This document shows positions 16,512 through 25,265 of a DNA stretch of 33,296 nt, piece after piece (position 1 is the stretch's first letter; every line of letters begins with the position of its first letter). This stretch comes from Hyphomicrobiales bacterium (GTDB taxonomy: Bacteria; Pseudomonadota; Alphaproteobacteria; Rhizobiales; Aestuariivirgaceae): the NCBI GenBank assembly GCA_016792825.1, contig JAEUMI010000086.1:1-33296 (forward strand), in the 5' to 3' direction. A program made the translations under genes and the position numbers. Below the pieces are notes generated by a model that saw only the letters and a program-made list of their open reading frames with translations, searched no databases and was not told the origin of the DNA.

Positions 16512-17537
16512 TCAACCCCAGCACTTGGCGAGGCCTTCCTTTGTGTCGATGGAAGGAACACCTTCAACCGGCGCATCGGTGATCAAGGCAACGCCGGTGT
16601 CGAAGAAGTTCTTGCCTTCGGTGACGCCTGGCTTCTCGCCGGTGTCGGCGAATTTCTTGATCGCTTCAACGCCCATCGAAGCCATGAGCAGCGGATACTG
16701 CTGCGAGGTGCCGCCGATGATTCCGGCAGCCACGTCCTTCACGCCGGGGCAACCGCCGTCAACCGACATGATCAGCACTTGCCCTTCCTTGCCAACAGCC
16801 TTCAGCGCTTCGTAGGCGCCGGCGGCGGCCGGTTCATTGATGGTGTGGATCACGTTGATGTCCGGATTGATCTGGAGAAGATTCTCCATGGCCTTGCGCC
16901 CGCCGGCAGGGTTGCCGTCGGTGTAGTCGTGGCCAACGATGCGCGGATCATCCTCGTCACCGATCACGTTCGGATCCTTCACGTCGATGCCGAAGCCTTT
17001 CATGAAGCCCTGGTCGCGCAGCACGTCAACGGTGACCTGCTTGGAGTTGATGTCGAGGAAGCCGATCTTGGCATCCTTGGCGGCATCACCGAGCTTTGCC
17101 TTGGCATAGGCGCCGATCAGGAAGCCGGCCTGGAAGTTGTCGGTGGCCATGGTCTGGTCTGCTGCTTCGATTGGGTCAAGCGGCGTATCAAGTGCTATCA
17201 CCAGAATGCCGGCATCACGGGCCTTCTGGATGGTCGGCACGATGGCCTTGGTGTCAGACGGCGTGATCAGAATGCCTTTAGCGCCGTCGGCGATGCAGGT
17301 TTCAACAGCGGCAACCTGGCCTTCATTGTCGCCGTCATCCTTGCCGGCATAAGCCTTGAGGTCAACGCCGAGTTCGGCTGCCTTGGCGGTCGCACCTTCC
17401 TTCATCTTGACGAAGAAGGGATTAGTGTCGGTCTTGGTGATGAGGCAGGCGCCAATGCCGGCGGCCTGAGCCGGGGCAACGCTGGCAAAGCTGAGCAGGA
17501 CAGCGGCGGCGGCAGCGGATTTCAGAATTGTTTTCAC
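16512..17537 (-). CDS. frcB: Periplasmic sugar-binding protein (FrcB-like)
   Basis: This is the substrate-binding protein of a carbohydrate ABC importer, of the Peripla_BP_4 / ribose-binding-like type. The GTG at 17537 gives 341 aa, the same length I recall for Sinorhizobium FrcB, and has a well-placed GGGAGA seven bases upstream; an ATG nine codons earlier is open but has no such site. A signal peptide is clear: basic start, hydrophobic Ala/Leu core, cleavage at about AQA-AG (residue 25). The mature start [19 protein letters not shown] is typical of fructose-binding FrcB. Aromatic and acidic binding-cleft segments such as ALDTPLDP and SVDGGCPGV are visible. It is first gene of frcBCA, divergent from the ROK regulator. 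Confidence 0.93.
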   Translation of the reverse strand: MKTILKSAAAAAVLLSFASVAPAQAAGIGACLITKTDTNPFFVKMKEGATAKAAELGVDLKAYAGKDDGDNEGQVAAVETCIADGAKGILITPSDTKAIVPTIQKARDAGILVIALDTPLDPIEAADQTMATDNFQAGFLIGAYAKAKLGDAAKDAKIGFLDINSKQVTVDVLRDQGFMKGFGIDVKDPNVIGDEDDPRIVGHDYTDGNPAGGRKAMENLLQINPDINVIHTINEPAAAGAYEALKAVGKEGQVLIMSVDGGCPGVKDVAAGIIGGTSQQYPLLMASMGVEAIKKFADTGEKPGVTEGKNFFDTGVALITDAPVEGVPSIDTKEGLAKCWG

Positions 17538-17591
17538 TATGATTCTCCCATGGTACGCGCCCATTTTTGGGCTTAGTTAAGTACAATTACA

Positions 17592-17615
17592 TACATAAGT
17601 CTTATTACTTATGTA
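17592..17615. promoter_or_regulatory. Candidate operator: TACATAAGT-N6-ACTTATGTA
   Basis: A perfect 9-bp-arm inverted repeat lies about 55-78 bp upstream of the frcB start. The 15-bp centre-to-centre half-site spacing suits a dimeric HTH protein on one DNA face. The divergent ROK regulator is the obvious candidate binder (inference). Confidence 0.55.
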
Positions 17616-17730
17616 AAATTTAGTCTAACTTCGTCGACGATTTAAGTCCAGTCACTTCTCGAAGCGGAGTCAGGATCATGCCGGTGAGTCCTGTTCCATT
17701 TGCGGAATTGAGCGAATTCCTTGCCAAGAG

Positions 17731-17759
17731 TCAATAAATAAATCCGCGTGATTTATTGA
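17731..17759. promoter_or_regulatory. Candidate operator: nested AT-rich inverted repeats
   Basis: TCAATAAAT (17731-17739) pairs with ATTTATTGA (17751-17759), and inside the same span AATAAATC (17737-17744) pairs with GATTTATT (17750-17757) around CGCGT. The overlap arises from the tandem AATAAATAAAT. The site lies about 85-110 bp upstream of the ROK gene start, fitting autoregulation by that protein. It differs in sequence from the 17592 site, so one or both may bind another factor. Confidence 0.5.
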
Positions 17760-17843
17760 TTGACAAGGTTCTGCCCCTACGGGAAAGTCAAAATTTCAGC
17801 AACCTGCGGGCCATTTGCATAAATTCCAAACAGGTGGACGGGC

Positions 17844-19073
17844 GTGACGATGGATTGGGCGATTGGCGGGCAGGTATTGGGCAAAGGCCCCACGCTGGCC
17901 CGTGGAACGACGCAAAACGGCGTGCGCCTCTACAATGAACGCCTGGCCCTTTCGCTCATCCGCCGGCATGGCAGCCTGCCCAAGGCCGAGATCGCCCGGC
18001 TGACGGGGCTTTCGGCACAAACGGTTTCAGTCATCGTCCGGCAACTGGAAACCGACCAGCTCCTGATCAAGGAAACGCCGCAGCGCGGCAAGGTTGGCCA
18101 GCCGCTTGTGCCCTTTTCGCTCAACCCGGACGGGGCCTTTTCCATTGGCCTCAAGATCGGGCGGCGCTCCGGCGATCTCATCTTGCTGGACCTCACCGGG
18201 AAAGTGCGGCGCAAGGTGCACCAGCCCTATGTTTTTCCCACGCCGCAAAAGATCATGGATTTTGTTGCGGTCGAACTTGAGGGCCTATTGTCGGGCCTTT
18301 CGCCGGAACAGAAGAGCCGGATCAGCGGCCTCGGCATTGCAACACCCTTCGAGCTCTGGAACTGGGAAGAAGAGATAGGCGCCTCGCATGAGGTTCTGGA
18401 GGCCTGGCGCGACTTCGATATTGCCGCAGAAATTGCCAAGCTGGGCGGCTGGCCGGTGCATTTCAGCAATGACGCAACGGCGGCCTGTGCGGCCGAGCTG
18501 CTGTTTGGCAGGGGAAACCGGTTCAACAGCTATGCTTATTTCTTCGTCGGCTATTTTGTCGGCGGCGGGGTTGTCATCAACGGCCATATTTTTCCGGGGA
18601 AGGCTGGCTATGCGGGGGCCCTTGGTTCATTTCCGATGATGACACCCGACGGCAGCCCGCAGCAACTGACCCACAACGCCAGTCTCTATGTTCTGGAGAA
18701 CCGCCTGCAGGCGGAGGGGCGAGATCCCATGCTGCTTGCGCGTTCGCCCGAGGATTGGGGTGAGATTGGCCCAGCTCTTGATGTCTGGCTCGAGCAAACC
18801 GCCAGGAGCCTCGCCTTCGCCGCCGTGGCCACCATGTCGATCATCGATTTTGATGCGATCATCATTGACGGTGCGATGCCCGCCAAGGTGCGGACCGACT
18901 TGGTGCAAAAAACCCGTACCGCCCTTTCGCGACAGGATCTGCGCGGGCTGCCGCCATTCAGCATCGAAGAGGGCAGCATCGGGGCCGACGCGCGCGCCAT
19001 GGGGGCCGCCAGCCTTTCGCTCTTCGCCAATTACATCATCGACCGTGACGTGCTGTTCAAGGAGGCGTTCTAA
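17844..19073 (+). CDS. frcR: ROK-family transcriptional regulator (FrcR-like)
   Basis: The 409-aa protein has an N-terminal winged HTH (about 30-82, with SLPKAEIARLTGLSAQTVSVIV) followed by a ROK sugar-kinase-like domain with GIATPFELW, FSNDATAACAAE and FVGGGVVINGHIF. The cysteine cluster that binds zinc in catalytic ROK kinases and in Mlc/NagC is not visible after GKAGYAGALGSF, so a kinase role is unlikely and regulation is expected. It is divergent from frcBCA and one base upstream of the mutarotase gene. It probably senses the imported sugar or its phosphate. Start: the GTG at 17844 has AGGTGG upstream; the ATG two codons later is an alternative. Confidence 0.88.
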   Translation: MTMDWAIGGQVLGKGPTLARGTTQNGVRLYNERLALSLIRRHGSLPKAEIARLTGLSAQTVSVIVRQLETDQLLIKETPQRGKVGQPLVPFSLNPDGAFSIGLKIGRRSGDLILLDLTGKVRRKVHQPYVFPTPQKIMDFVAVELEGLLSGLSPEQKSRISGLGIATPFELWNWEEEIGASHEVLEAWRDFDIAAEIAKLGGWPVHFSNDATAACAAELLFGRGNRFNSYAYFFVGYFVGGGVVINGHIFPGKAGYAGALGSFPMMTPDGSPQQLTHNASLYVLENRLQAEGRDPMLLARSPEDWGEIGPALDVWLEQTARSLAFAAVATMSIIDFDAIIIDGAMPAKVRTDLVQKTRTALSRQDLRGLPPFSIEEGSIGADARAMGAASLSLFANYIIDRDVLFKEAF

Positions 19074-19502
19074 ATGCTCAAGGGCATTGATCCGGTGCTG
19101 GGGCCGGAGCTGCTGGCGGTGCTGCGCGGCATGGGGCACGGCGACGAGATTGCCGTGGTGGACGGCAATTATCCGGCTGAAACGGACGCCAGGAGATTGG
19201 TGCGCATGGATGGCCACGATGCGCCGCGGATTGTCGAAGCCATCCTCTCGGTGATGCCGGTGGACGCATTCGTCCCCGAAGCCGTGTTCCGGCCGGCGGC
19301 CGGCGGAGACGCCAAGCGCCTGGAGCCGGTGTTTGCGGACTTTGAAGAGATCCTTAAAAAATACGAGCCAAAGCAAAAAATTTCGGTACTGGTGAGCTCG
19401 GATTTCTATAACCGGGTGAAGGCCTGCTACGCCATCGTGGCCTCGGGCGAACGAAGGCTTTACGGCAACCTGATCCTGCGCAAGGGCGTTATTCATCCCT
19501 AG
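19074..19502 (+). CDS. fucU: RbsD/FucU-family sugar mutarotase
   Basis: This 142-aa cytoplasmic protein is of the FucU branch of the RbsD/FucU family, which interconverts sugar anomers so that transported sugar can meet its kinase or isomerase. The N-terminus MLKGIDPVLGPELL and LRGMGHGDEIAVVDGNYPAE with the conserved catalytic His (H22), and VSSDFYNRVKACYAIVASGE near the C-terminus, are diagnostic. It follows the ROK stop by zero bases, with GGAGG ten bases upstream, so the two are one unit. In rhizobial frc loci a sugar kinase is usual; here a mutarotase is the accompanying enzyme and no kinase is seen nearby. Confidence 0.9.
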   Translation: MLKGIDPVLGPELLAVLRGMGHGDEIAVVDGNYPAETDARRLVRMDGHDAPRIVEAILSVMPVDAFVPEAVFRPAAGGDAKRLEPVFADFEEILKKYEPKQKISVLVSSDFYNRVKACYAIVASGERRLYGNLILRKGVIHP

Positions 19503-19549
19503 CGCGTGAACTTGCATCTTTTCATCATTGCGGCCTATCAAGCAGCATA

Positions 19550-20650
19550 ATGCTTATCCTTGCCCTGGACACTTCAATGGCGGCCTGCTCGGTCTGCGTT
19601 TATGACGCTGGCCCCGGGCTCGTGCTGGCTTCGCGCCATGACTTCATGGACCGGGGCCAGGCGGAAGCCCTGGCGCCCATGGTGCAGGAAACCATGGCAT
19701 CGGCGGGCGTTGCGTTCAAAGGCCTTGCCCGCATCGCGGTCACGATAGGCCCCGGCACCTTCACCGGGGTCCGCATCGGGCTTGCCATGGCGCGGGGCCT
19801 GGGCGTTGCGCTCAGCATTCCCGTCACCGGCATCAATTCTCTGGCAGCAATCGCCTGCAATGAAACGGCAGGCGATCTTCCCACCGTGGTTGCAGCAGAT
19901 GCGCGGGCCAACGAAATTTATTTCGCGTCTTATGACGCATCGGGACGTGAGTTGATCGCGCCGGTCATTGTCAAACTGGCTGAAGCACACAAACTCATAC
20001 CAACTTATCCGGTGAAGATGCTTGGAACAGCGGCAGACCTGCTGCTGGAAAAGACTGACAAGCAACATGTGCGTAGTGATGCCGGTGACCTGCCGGTTGC
20101 CAGGAATTTTGTGAAACTCGCTGCGAGCATTCCGCCATCCCCTGTGCCGCCGGAACCGCTTTACTTGCGACCGCCGGATGTGAAGCCGCAGGCCATGAAA
20201 ATTTCGTTCAGCACGATGGGGCAAGCGGCGGCAAAACTGCTGGCGGAACTTCATGGTGAAAGTTTCGCGACGCGGTGGAGTGAAACGGATTTCCACGGTA
20301 TGCTGGCGGTTCCCGGCACGCAGGCCATTCTTGTTTCAAGCCAGAACAACCCGATGGGCTTCGTGCTGTTTCGCGCAGCCGTTGATGAAGCGGAGGTTTT
20401 GACAATCTGCACCCGCCCGGAATTTCGCCGGAAGGGGCATGGCAAGCTGCTGATGCAGCACCTCGAAAGTGTTCTCAAGAGCGGCGGCGTGAAGTCCCTT
20501 TTCATTGAGGTCGCCGTTTCAAATCATGCGGCGCTGGCGCTATACGGGTCCAGGGGATTCGAAAAAGCCGGCGCCCGGAAGAACTATTACGCGCGCAGCG
20601 ATGGCAAACGCGAAGATGCTCTCATCATGCGCAAGGGCCTGCAGCCGTGA
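19550..20650 (+). CDS. tsaB-rimI: TsaB-RimI fusion: tRNA threonylcarbamoyladenosine protein TsaB joined to N-acetyltransferase RimI
   Basis: A single 366-aa frame joins two proteins usually encoded by adjacent genes. Residues 1 to about 210 are TsaB, with LILALDTSMAACSVCVYD and IGPGTFTGVRIGLAMARGL, the ASKHA-fold partner of TsaD in making t6A37 of ANN-decoding tRNAs. Residues about 220-366 are a GNAT domain of the RimI type, with the acetyl-CoA loop TRPEFRRKGHGKLL and the C-terminal NHAALALYGSRGFEKAGARKNYY. The linker around PLYLRPPDVKPQ contains no stop. RimI acetylates the N-terminus of ribosomal protein S18 in E. coli. Fused TsaB-RimI proteins are known annotations in some bacteria. The start is the ATG at 19550; no clear Shine-Dalgarno sequence. 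Confidence 0.93.
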   Translation: MLILALDTSMAACSVCVYDAGPGLVLASRHDFMDRGQAEALAPMVQETMASAGVAFKGLARIAVTIGPGTFTGVRIGLAMARGLGVALSIPVTGINSLAAIACNETAGDLPTVVAADARANEIYFASYDASGRELIAPVIVKLAEAHKLIPTYPVKMLGTAADLLLEKTDKQHVRSDAGDLPVARNFVKLAASIPPSPVPPEPLYLRPPDVKPQAMKISFSTMGQAAAKLLAELHGESFATRWSETDFHGMLAVPGTQAILVSSQNNPMGFVLFRAAVDEAEVLTICTRPEFRRKGHGKLLMQHLESVLKSGGVKSLFIEVAVSNHAALALYGSRGFEKAGARKNYYARSDGKREDALIMRKGLQP

Positions 20651-21423
20651 GCCGGTTCCGCGCCACGCTGGTGCTGCTGACCTTTGCCGGCGTCACGCTT
20701 CCGCTCATGCCGGTTCAGCAGCTCTTCATCTGGTTCTGGCCGCGCATGGCCCGGCGCTTCCCCATGCACTATCATCGCCTCGTCCTGCGCATCCTCGGGG
20801 TCCGGGTAAGGCGCGACGGCGAAACGCTGCAGCAGGGGCCGGCGATATTTGCGGCAAATCATGTGTCCTGGCTTGATATCGTGATCCTCAGTTCGCTGGC
20901 GCCGGTGTCCTTCATTGCCAGGCATGATATAAATACCTGGCCCTTGTTCGGGGCGCTGGCGCGGCTGCAGCGCACCGTGTTTGTTGATCGCGCGCGACGC
21001 CACACGAGCCGCGCTTCACGCGATGAAATGCGCGAGCGGCTCGCAGCCGGCGACATGCTGGTGCTGTTTGCGGAAGGCACCTCGGGCGACGGCACGCGGG
21101 TACTTCCCTTCAAATCAACTTTCTTTTCGGCTGTAGAAAATTCCAATGTCGCAGTTCAACCCCTGAGCGTTGTCTATACAGGTCACCGGGCCCTGCCGAT
21201 GCCGCGCCATCTGCGGCCGCTCTATGCCTGGTATGGCGACATGGAGATGCCGCCGCATCTCTGGGCCGCCATGGCCCAGGGGCCAATCGAGGTCAACATC
21301 GTCTGCCATGCGCCGCTCTCCACGGCCGATCATGGCGACCGGAAAACCCTGGCCAAAAAGGCGGAAGAGGCGGTCAGGCGCGGCCTGGTGGACACGCTTC
21401 ACGGGCGGGCGAAAATGAGCTAG
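20647..21423 (+). CDS. plsC: 1-acyl-sn-glycerol-3-phosphate acyltransferase
   Basis: PlsC acylates lysophosphatidic acid to phosphatidic acid at the inner membrane. The 258-aa protein has a hydrophobic N-terminal segment (about 7-31), the catalytic NHVSWLD motif (H72, D77), a substrate-binding EGT (143-145 in LFAEGTSGDG) and a later FKSTFF block. The GTG start at 20647 overlaps the preceding stop as GTGA, indicating coupling with tsaB-rimI. It could equally be an ornithine-lipid OlsA-like acyltransferase, which shares these motifs; no olsB gene is adjacent. Confidence 0.9.
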   Translation: MSRFRATLVLLTFAGVTLPLMPVQQLFIWFWPRMARRFPMHYHRLVLRILGVRVRRDGETLQQGPAIFAANHVSWLDIVILSSLAPVSFIARHDINTWPLFGALARLQRTVFVDRARRHTSRASRDEMRERLAAGDMLVLFAEGTSGDGTRVLPFKSTFFSAVENSNVAVQPLSVVYTGHRALPMPRHLRPLYAWYGDMEMPPHLWAAMAQGPIEVNIVCHAPLSTADHGDRKTLAKKAEEAVRRGLVDTLHGRAKMS

Positions 21424-21432
21424 CACACGGCC

Positions 21433-22782
21433 ATGACTGTGACCCCAAAGTCGGTTTACGTTAAAACCTATGGCTGCCAGATGAATGTCTATGACAGCGA
21501 GCGCATGCGCGATACGCTGAAGGGCATGGGCTATGCGGAAACGCCGGTTCCCGATCTGGCCGATCTGGTGATCTTCAATACCTGCCATATCCGTGAGCAT
21601 GCGGCGGAAAAAGTCTATTCGGAACTTGGCCGGATGAAGCGCCTCAAGAAAGCCAAGGCGGAGTCTGGCGGCGAGATGCTGGTAGCAGTGGCGGGCTGCG
21701 TGGCCCAGGCGGAAGGCGCGGAAATCATCCGCCGGGCCAAGACCGTTGACCTGGTCTTTGGCCCGCAGACCTATCACCGCCTTCCGGACCTCATCGCGCG
21801 GCGGCTCAAAACCGGAGACGCGATTGTCGAAACGGATTTTCCGGCGGAAGACAAGTTCGTGGCGCTGGAACAGCAGAATGCTAACCGGGTCCTCCACCGG
21901 AATGTCTCGGCCTTTCTCACGGTGCAGGAGGGTTGCGACAAGTTCTGCAGCTTCTGCGTGGTGCCCTATACGCGCGGCGCCGAATTCTCGCGCCCGCCGT
22001 CACAGATCGAACGGGAAGCCCGCAGGCTTGCCGATGCGGGGGTACGCGAGATCACACTGCTGGGACAGAACGTCAATGCCTATCACGGCGAGGGCCTGTC
22101 GCTGGCGGGGCTCATCGCAAAGCTGTCACACATTTCCGGTATCAAGCGCTTGCGTTATACCACAAGCCATCCGAGGGATATGGACGAAGCGTTGATCGAG
22201 GCCCATGCCAGCAACCCGAAGCTCATGCCCTTCCTGCATCTGCCGGTTCAAAGCGGCAGCGACCGCATCCTGAAAGCGATGAACCGGGGCCACGGTACGG
22301 CCGCCTACATGGACACTGTCGCAAAGGTTCGGGCGGCACGGCCCGACATGGCACTGTCGGGTGATTTCATCGTGGGCTTCCCCGGCGAAACGGATGCGGA
22401 TTTTGAAGATACCCTGACTCTCATTGAAGAGGTGGGTTACGCCAGCGCCTATTGCTTCAAGTATTCGCCGCGACCCGGGACGCCTGCCGCCGAGGATCCC
22501 GATCAGGTGCCCGATGAGGTGGTGGCCGAGCGGCTGGCCCGCATCCAGGCCCTGATCCATGCCCAGCAAACCGCCTTCAACCGCTCCTGCGTGGGCAGAT
22601 CTTTGCCGGTTCTCCTTGAAAAACCGGGCCGGGAACCAAGTCAGCTCATGGGGCGTTCACCATACCTGCAGCCGGTACACGTCAATGGCCAAAAGGCCCA
22701 AATTGGGGCTGTTCTGGAGGTTAAAATAGATAGTGTTGGCACAAACAGCCTTTCGGGCCATATTGAATTGGTCGAAGCATGA
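21433..22782 (+). CDS. miaB: tRNA-2-methylthio-N6-dimethylallyladenosine synthase MiaB
   Basis: This radical SAM methylthiotransferase adds the 2-methylthio group to i6A37 of tRNAs. In the 449-aa protein the UPF0004 domain cysteines are C15 (TYGCQMN), C51 (NTCHIRE) and C89 (VAGCVAQ); the radical SAM cluster cysteines are C168, C172 and C175 in [19 protein letters not shown]-terminal TRAM domain includes [11 protein letters not shown]. All six cluster ligands are present. It begins 9 bases after plsC and is followed by phoH-ybeY-corC, an order conserved in alphaproteobacteria. Confidence 0.96.
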   Translation: MTVTPKSVYVKTYGCQMNVYDSERMRDTLKGMGYAETPVPDLADLVIFNTCHIREHAAEKVYSELGRMKRLKKAKAESGGEMLVAVAGCVAQAEGAEIIRRAKTVDLVFGPQTYHRLPDLIARRLKTGDAIVETDFPAEDKFVALEQQNANRVLHRNVSAFLTVQEGCDKFCSFCVVPYTRGAEFSRPPSQIEREARRLADAGVREITLLGQNVNAYHGEGLSLAGLIAKLSHISGIKRLRYTTSHPRDMDEALIEAHASNPKLMPFLHLPVQSGSDRILKAMNRGHGTAAYMDTVAKVRAARPDMALSGDFIVGFPGETDADFEDTLTLIEEVGYASAYCFKYSPRPGTPAAEDPDQVPDEVVAERLARIQALIHAQQTAFNRSCVGRSLPVLLEKPGREPSQLMGRSPYLQPVHVNGQKAQIGAVLEVKIDSVGTNSLSGHIELVEA

Positions 22783-22819
22783 TTCTGAGGTCGGAAGCAA
22801 CAACAGGAGAAAGCCACAG

Positions 22820-23845
22820 TTGAATTCGCAAGCCAGTGCCGCCCAGCTCGCAACGCTCAAGTCCAGCCCCAGTGCGGACGACCACGACACACTCACCCTC
22901 GCTTTTGACGACAACCGCCTGCTCTCACTTTTATTCGGCGAACACGACGAACACATCGCCCTGATCGAGCACCGCATGGGCGTGGCCATCACGCCGCGCG
23001 GCAACCGCGTGTCGATCCGCGGCATGGGCCCGGCGCGCGACGGCGCCAAGAACGTGCTATCACAACTTTACCAGCGGGCGCGCCGCGGCCTTGAAGTCAA
23101 CCGCGGCGAAGTTGAAGGGGCAATCCGCATGAATCAGTCGGTTCATGACAAGGAGGTCAAGGAAGGCACGGTGCGCACGCGGCGCAAGCTGGTGATGCCG
23201 CGCACGCCCATGCAGAAAAATTATGTGGAAGCCATACGCAAGAACGAATTGGTGTTCGGCATCGGCCCGGCGGGCACGGGCAAGACCTATCTGGCGGTCG
23301 CCTGTGCGGCCGAAGCCCTGATGAATGGCGAAGTGGACCGGATCATCCTGTCGCGTCCCGCCGTTGAAGCGGGCGAGCGCCTGGGCTTCCTGCCCGGTGA
23401 CATGAAGGACAAGGTCGATCCCTATCTGCGCCCGCTCTATGATGCGCTTTACGACATGATGCCGGCGGCGCTGGTTACCAAGGGCCTGGCCGAGAACCAG
23501 ATTGAAATCGCGCCGCTTGCCTTCATGCGCGGCCGCACCCTGGCGTCCGCCTTCATCATTCTCGACGAGGCGCAGAACACCTCGCCGCAGCAGATGAAGA
23601 TGTTCCTGACCAGGCTCGGCGAAGGCAGCCGCATGGTAATCACCGGCGACCCCAGCCAGGTTGACCTGCCGTCTGGCGCAAGTTCCGGCCTGGACGACGC
23701 CCTGCGGGTCCTGAAAGGGGTTCAGGGCACGGAACAAATCAGGTTCTCCACCAGCGACATCGTCAGGCACGCGCTGGTCGGACGGATTGTTGCCGCCTAT
23801 GACAAGCTGGGAGCCAAGGTTAAAAGTCTCTCCCAATCGCGATGA
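22820..23845 (+). CDS. phoH: PhoH-family ATPase
   Basis: The 341-aa PhoH-like P-loop protein has Walker A GPAGTGKTYLAVACA, Walker B FIILDEAQNTSPQQMKMFLTRLG, and VITGDPSQVDLPSG. Its partnership with YbeY in ribosome and RNA quality control is inferred from constant neighbourhood. Start choice: the frame stays open back to 22733 inside miaB, but a TTG at 22820 has AGGAGA nine bases upstream and gives normal family length, so I prefer it. The stop overlaps the ybeY start as ATGA. Confidence 0.92.
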   Translation: MNSQASAAQLATLKSSPSADDHDTLTLAFDDNRLLSLLFGEHDEHIALIEHRMGVAITPRGNRVSIRGMGPARDGAKNVLSQLYQRARRGLEVNRGEVEGAIRMNQSVHDKEVKEGTVRTRRKLVMPRTPMQKNYVEAIRKNELVFGIGPAGTGKTYLAVACAAEALMNGEVDRIILSRPAVEAGERLGFLPGDMKDKVDPYLRPLYDALYDMMPAALVTKGLAENQIEIAPLAFMRGRTLASAFIILDEAQNTSPQQMKMFLTRLGEGSRMVITGDPSQVDLPSGASSGLDDALRVLKGVQGTEQIRFSTSDIVRHALVGRIVAAYDKLGAKVKSLSQSR

Positions 23846-24297
23846 ACCTCGACATCAGTATTGACGACCGGGAATGGCGCGCGGTTCCCAATCTCCGCGG
23901 GCTTGCCCGAACTGCGGTTTTGGCCGTGCTGCCGGATGATGATGTGGCAATCGGCCTGCTCTTTACCTCGGATGCGCGGATTGCCGAGATGAACGGGCAG
24001 TGGCGCGGCAAGGCAGGGCCCACCAATGTCCTGTCATTTCCGGTTCCCGCCGAAACCCCGGTACCGGCGGGCGAACCCCGGCCCCTTGGCGACATTGCGC
24101 TGGCTTACGGCGTCATTTCCCGGGAGGCGCTGGCGCAGAAAAAGCCCTTCGCTCACCATGTCACGCATTTGATCGTACACGGCGTATTGCATCTGCTAGG
24201 ATACGACCATGAAAACGATGACGAAGCCGGGGCCATGGAGGCCCGCGAAATCATGATACTTTCCGAACTGGGAATGGGAAATCCCTATACACCATGA
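23842..24297 (+). CDS. ybeY: Endoribonuclease YbeY
   Basis: YbeY is a zinc-dependent single-strand endoribonuclease involved in 16S rRNA 3' maturation and ribosome quality control. The 151-aa protein has the full zinc motif HGVLHLLGYDH (H113, H117, H123), and upstream GPTNVLSFP and LGDIALAY, both family-typical. ATGA overlaps join it to phoH in front and the CBS protein behind. Confidence 0.96.
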   Translation: MNLDISIDDREWRAVPNLRGLARTAVLAVLPDDDVAIGLLFTSDARIAEMNGQWRGKAGPTNVLSFPVPAETPVPAGEPRPLGDIALAYGVISREALAQKKPFAHHVTHLIVHGVLHLLGYDHENDDEAGAMEAREIMILSELGMGNPYTP

Positions 24298-25265
24298 GTA
24301 ACGAAACGACACCGCCGCCCGTCCCCGTCGGGGAGGGTTTTCTCCGGAAATTCCTGAACAAGTTTTCCGCCTCCCGGGACAAGGGCCTGCGCGAGGACCT
24401 TGAAAGCGTCATCGACACCCACCAGGCGCAGAATCCGCAGGACGGTCCCGGCCAGGAAACCAGGTCGATGATGCGCAACCTGATCAAGTTTTCCGACCTA
24501 CGCGTCGACGACGTGATGGTGCCGCGGGCCGACATCATCGCCATCGACGACAGCGCCACGATGCGCGAGCTGCTCGCCAAATTCAACGAAGCCAACCATT
24601 CGCGGCTTCCGGTATACCGCGAGACCCTTGATGACGTCGCCGGCATGATCCACGTGAAGGACTTCATGCGCTGGATGTCGATGCGCGGGGCCAAATCAAA
24701 AACCAAGGCAAAGAATCCGGGCATCAACATCTCGGCCAAGGACCTGGCGCTGCCGGTCAAGCAATCGGGCATCTACCGGGAAGTGCTCTTCGTGCCGCCT
24801 TCGATGCCGGCCGCTGACCTGCTGCTCAAGATGCAGGCCACGCATATCCACATGGGCATCGTCATCGACGAATATGGCGGCAGCGACGGGCTTATTTCCA
24901 TCGAAGACTTGGTCGAGGAAATCGTCGGCGACATCTCCGATGAGCACGACACCGACGACGAGCAATTGATCAAGCGCCACGATGACAGCACCTTCGTTGC
25001 CGATGCGCGGGTGCAAATCTCCGTGGTTGACGAGTTGCTCGGCGTAGACCTTCTCTCGGACGAGGAAGAGGACGAAGCCGACACCCTCGGCGGCCTTATT
25101 TTCGAGATGGCGGGCAAGGTTCCGACACGCGGCGAAATCATCAAGCATCCAAGCGGCCTGGAATTCGAGATCCTGCAGTCGGACGCGCGGCGGGTCAAAC
25201 GCATCCGCATTCACGTGAAGCAGAAACCAGGCTCCGATGACGGGGCTGAAGATACGACGGGTTAG
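24294..25265 (+). CDS. CorC/HlyC-type CBS-domain protein (YbeX-like)
   Basis: The 323-aa protein has an N-terminal low-complexity part, two CBS domains (about 70-200; note DDVMVPRADIIAID and FNEANHSRLPVYRETLDDVAGMIHVKD, given in two parts, and HMGIVIDEYGGSDGLISIEDLVEEIVG, split by domain) and a C-terminal CorC_HlyC domain (about 225-310) with LGGLIFEMAGKVPTRGE. Often called CorC, magnesium/cobalt efflux, or hemolysin; in E. coli ybeX belongs to the phoH-ybeY-ybeX-lnt operon and is linked to ribosome function. No transmembrane DUF21 domain is present, so it is a soluble form. No lnt gene follows. The stop overlaps that of the convergent kinase within TTAG. Confidence 0.92.
   Translation: MSNETTPPPVPVGEGFLRKFLNKFSASRDKGLREDLESVIDTHQAQNPQDGPGQETRSMMRNLIKFSDLRVDDVMVPRADIIAIDDSATMRELLAKFNEANHSRLPVYRETLDDVAGMIHVKDFMRWMSMRGAKSKTKAKNPGINISAKDLALPVKQSGIYREVLFVPPSMPAADLLLKMQATHIHMGIVIDEYGGSDGLISIEDLVEEIVGDISDEHDTDDEQLIKRHDDSTFVADARVQISVVDELLGVDLLSDEEEDEADTLGGLIFEMAGKVPTRGEIIKHPSGLEFEILQSDARRVKRIRIHVKQKPGSDDGAEDTTG

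Larger units (their letters stand above)
17538..17843. promoter_or_regulatory. frcB/ROK-regulator divergent control region, AT-rich with several inverted repeats
   Basis: This 306-bp gap is the longest non-coding stretch in the window and is distinctly AT-rich in its frcB-proximal and central parts. It holds: a hairpin GCCCA-TTTT-TGGGC in the frcB leader (17559-17572); a 9-bp-arm inverted repeat (17592-17615); GGAATT-N5-AATTCC (17704-17720); and nested inverted repeats at 17731-17759. Both promoters must lie here. I found no small open reading frame worth calling. Confidence 0.75.

Noticed and set aside
16287..17576. 429-codon open frame on the plus strand
   Set aside because: Antisense to frcB and the start of frcC, with no domain; frcB has a signal peptide, ribosome-binding site and family match.
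18627..19541. 304-codon open frame on the minus strand
   Set aside because: Antisense to the ROK regulator and the mutarotase gene; His/Arg-rich composition typical of a shadow frame.
22733..22819. PhoH start at 22733 inside miaB
   Set aside because: No ribosome-binding site and no family similarity in the extra 29 residues; a TTG at 22820 with AGGAGA is better supported.
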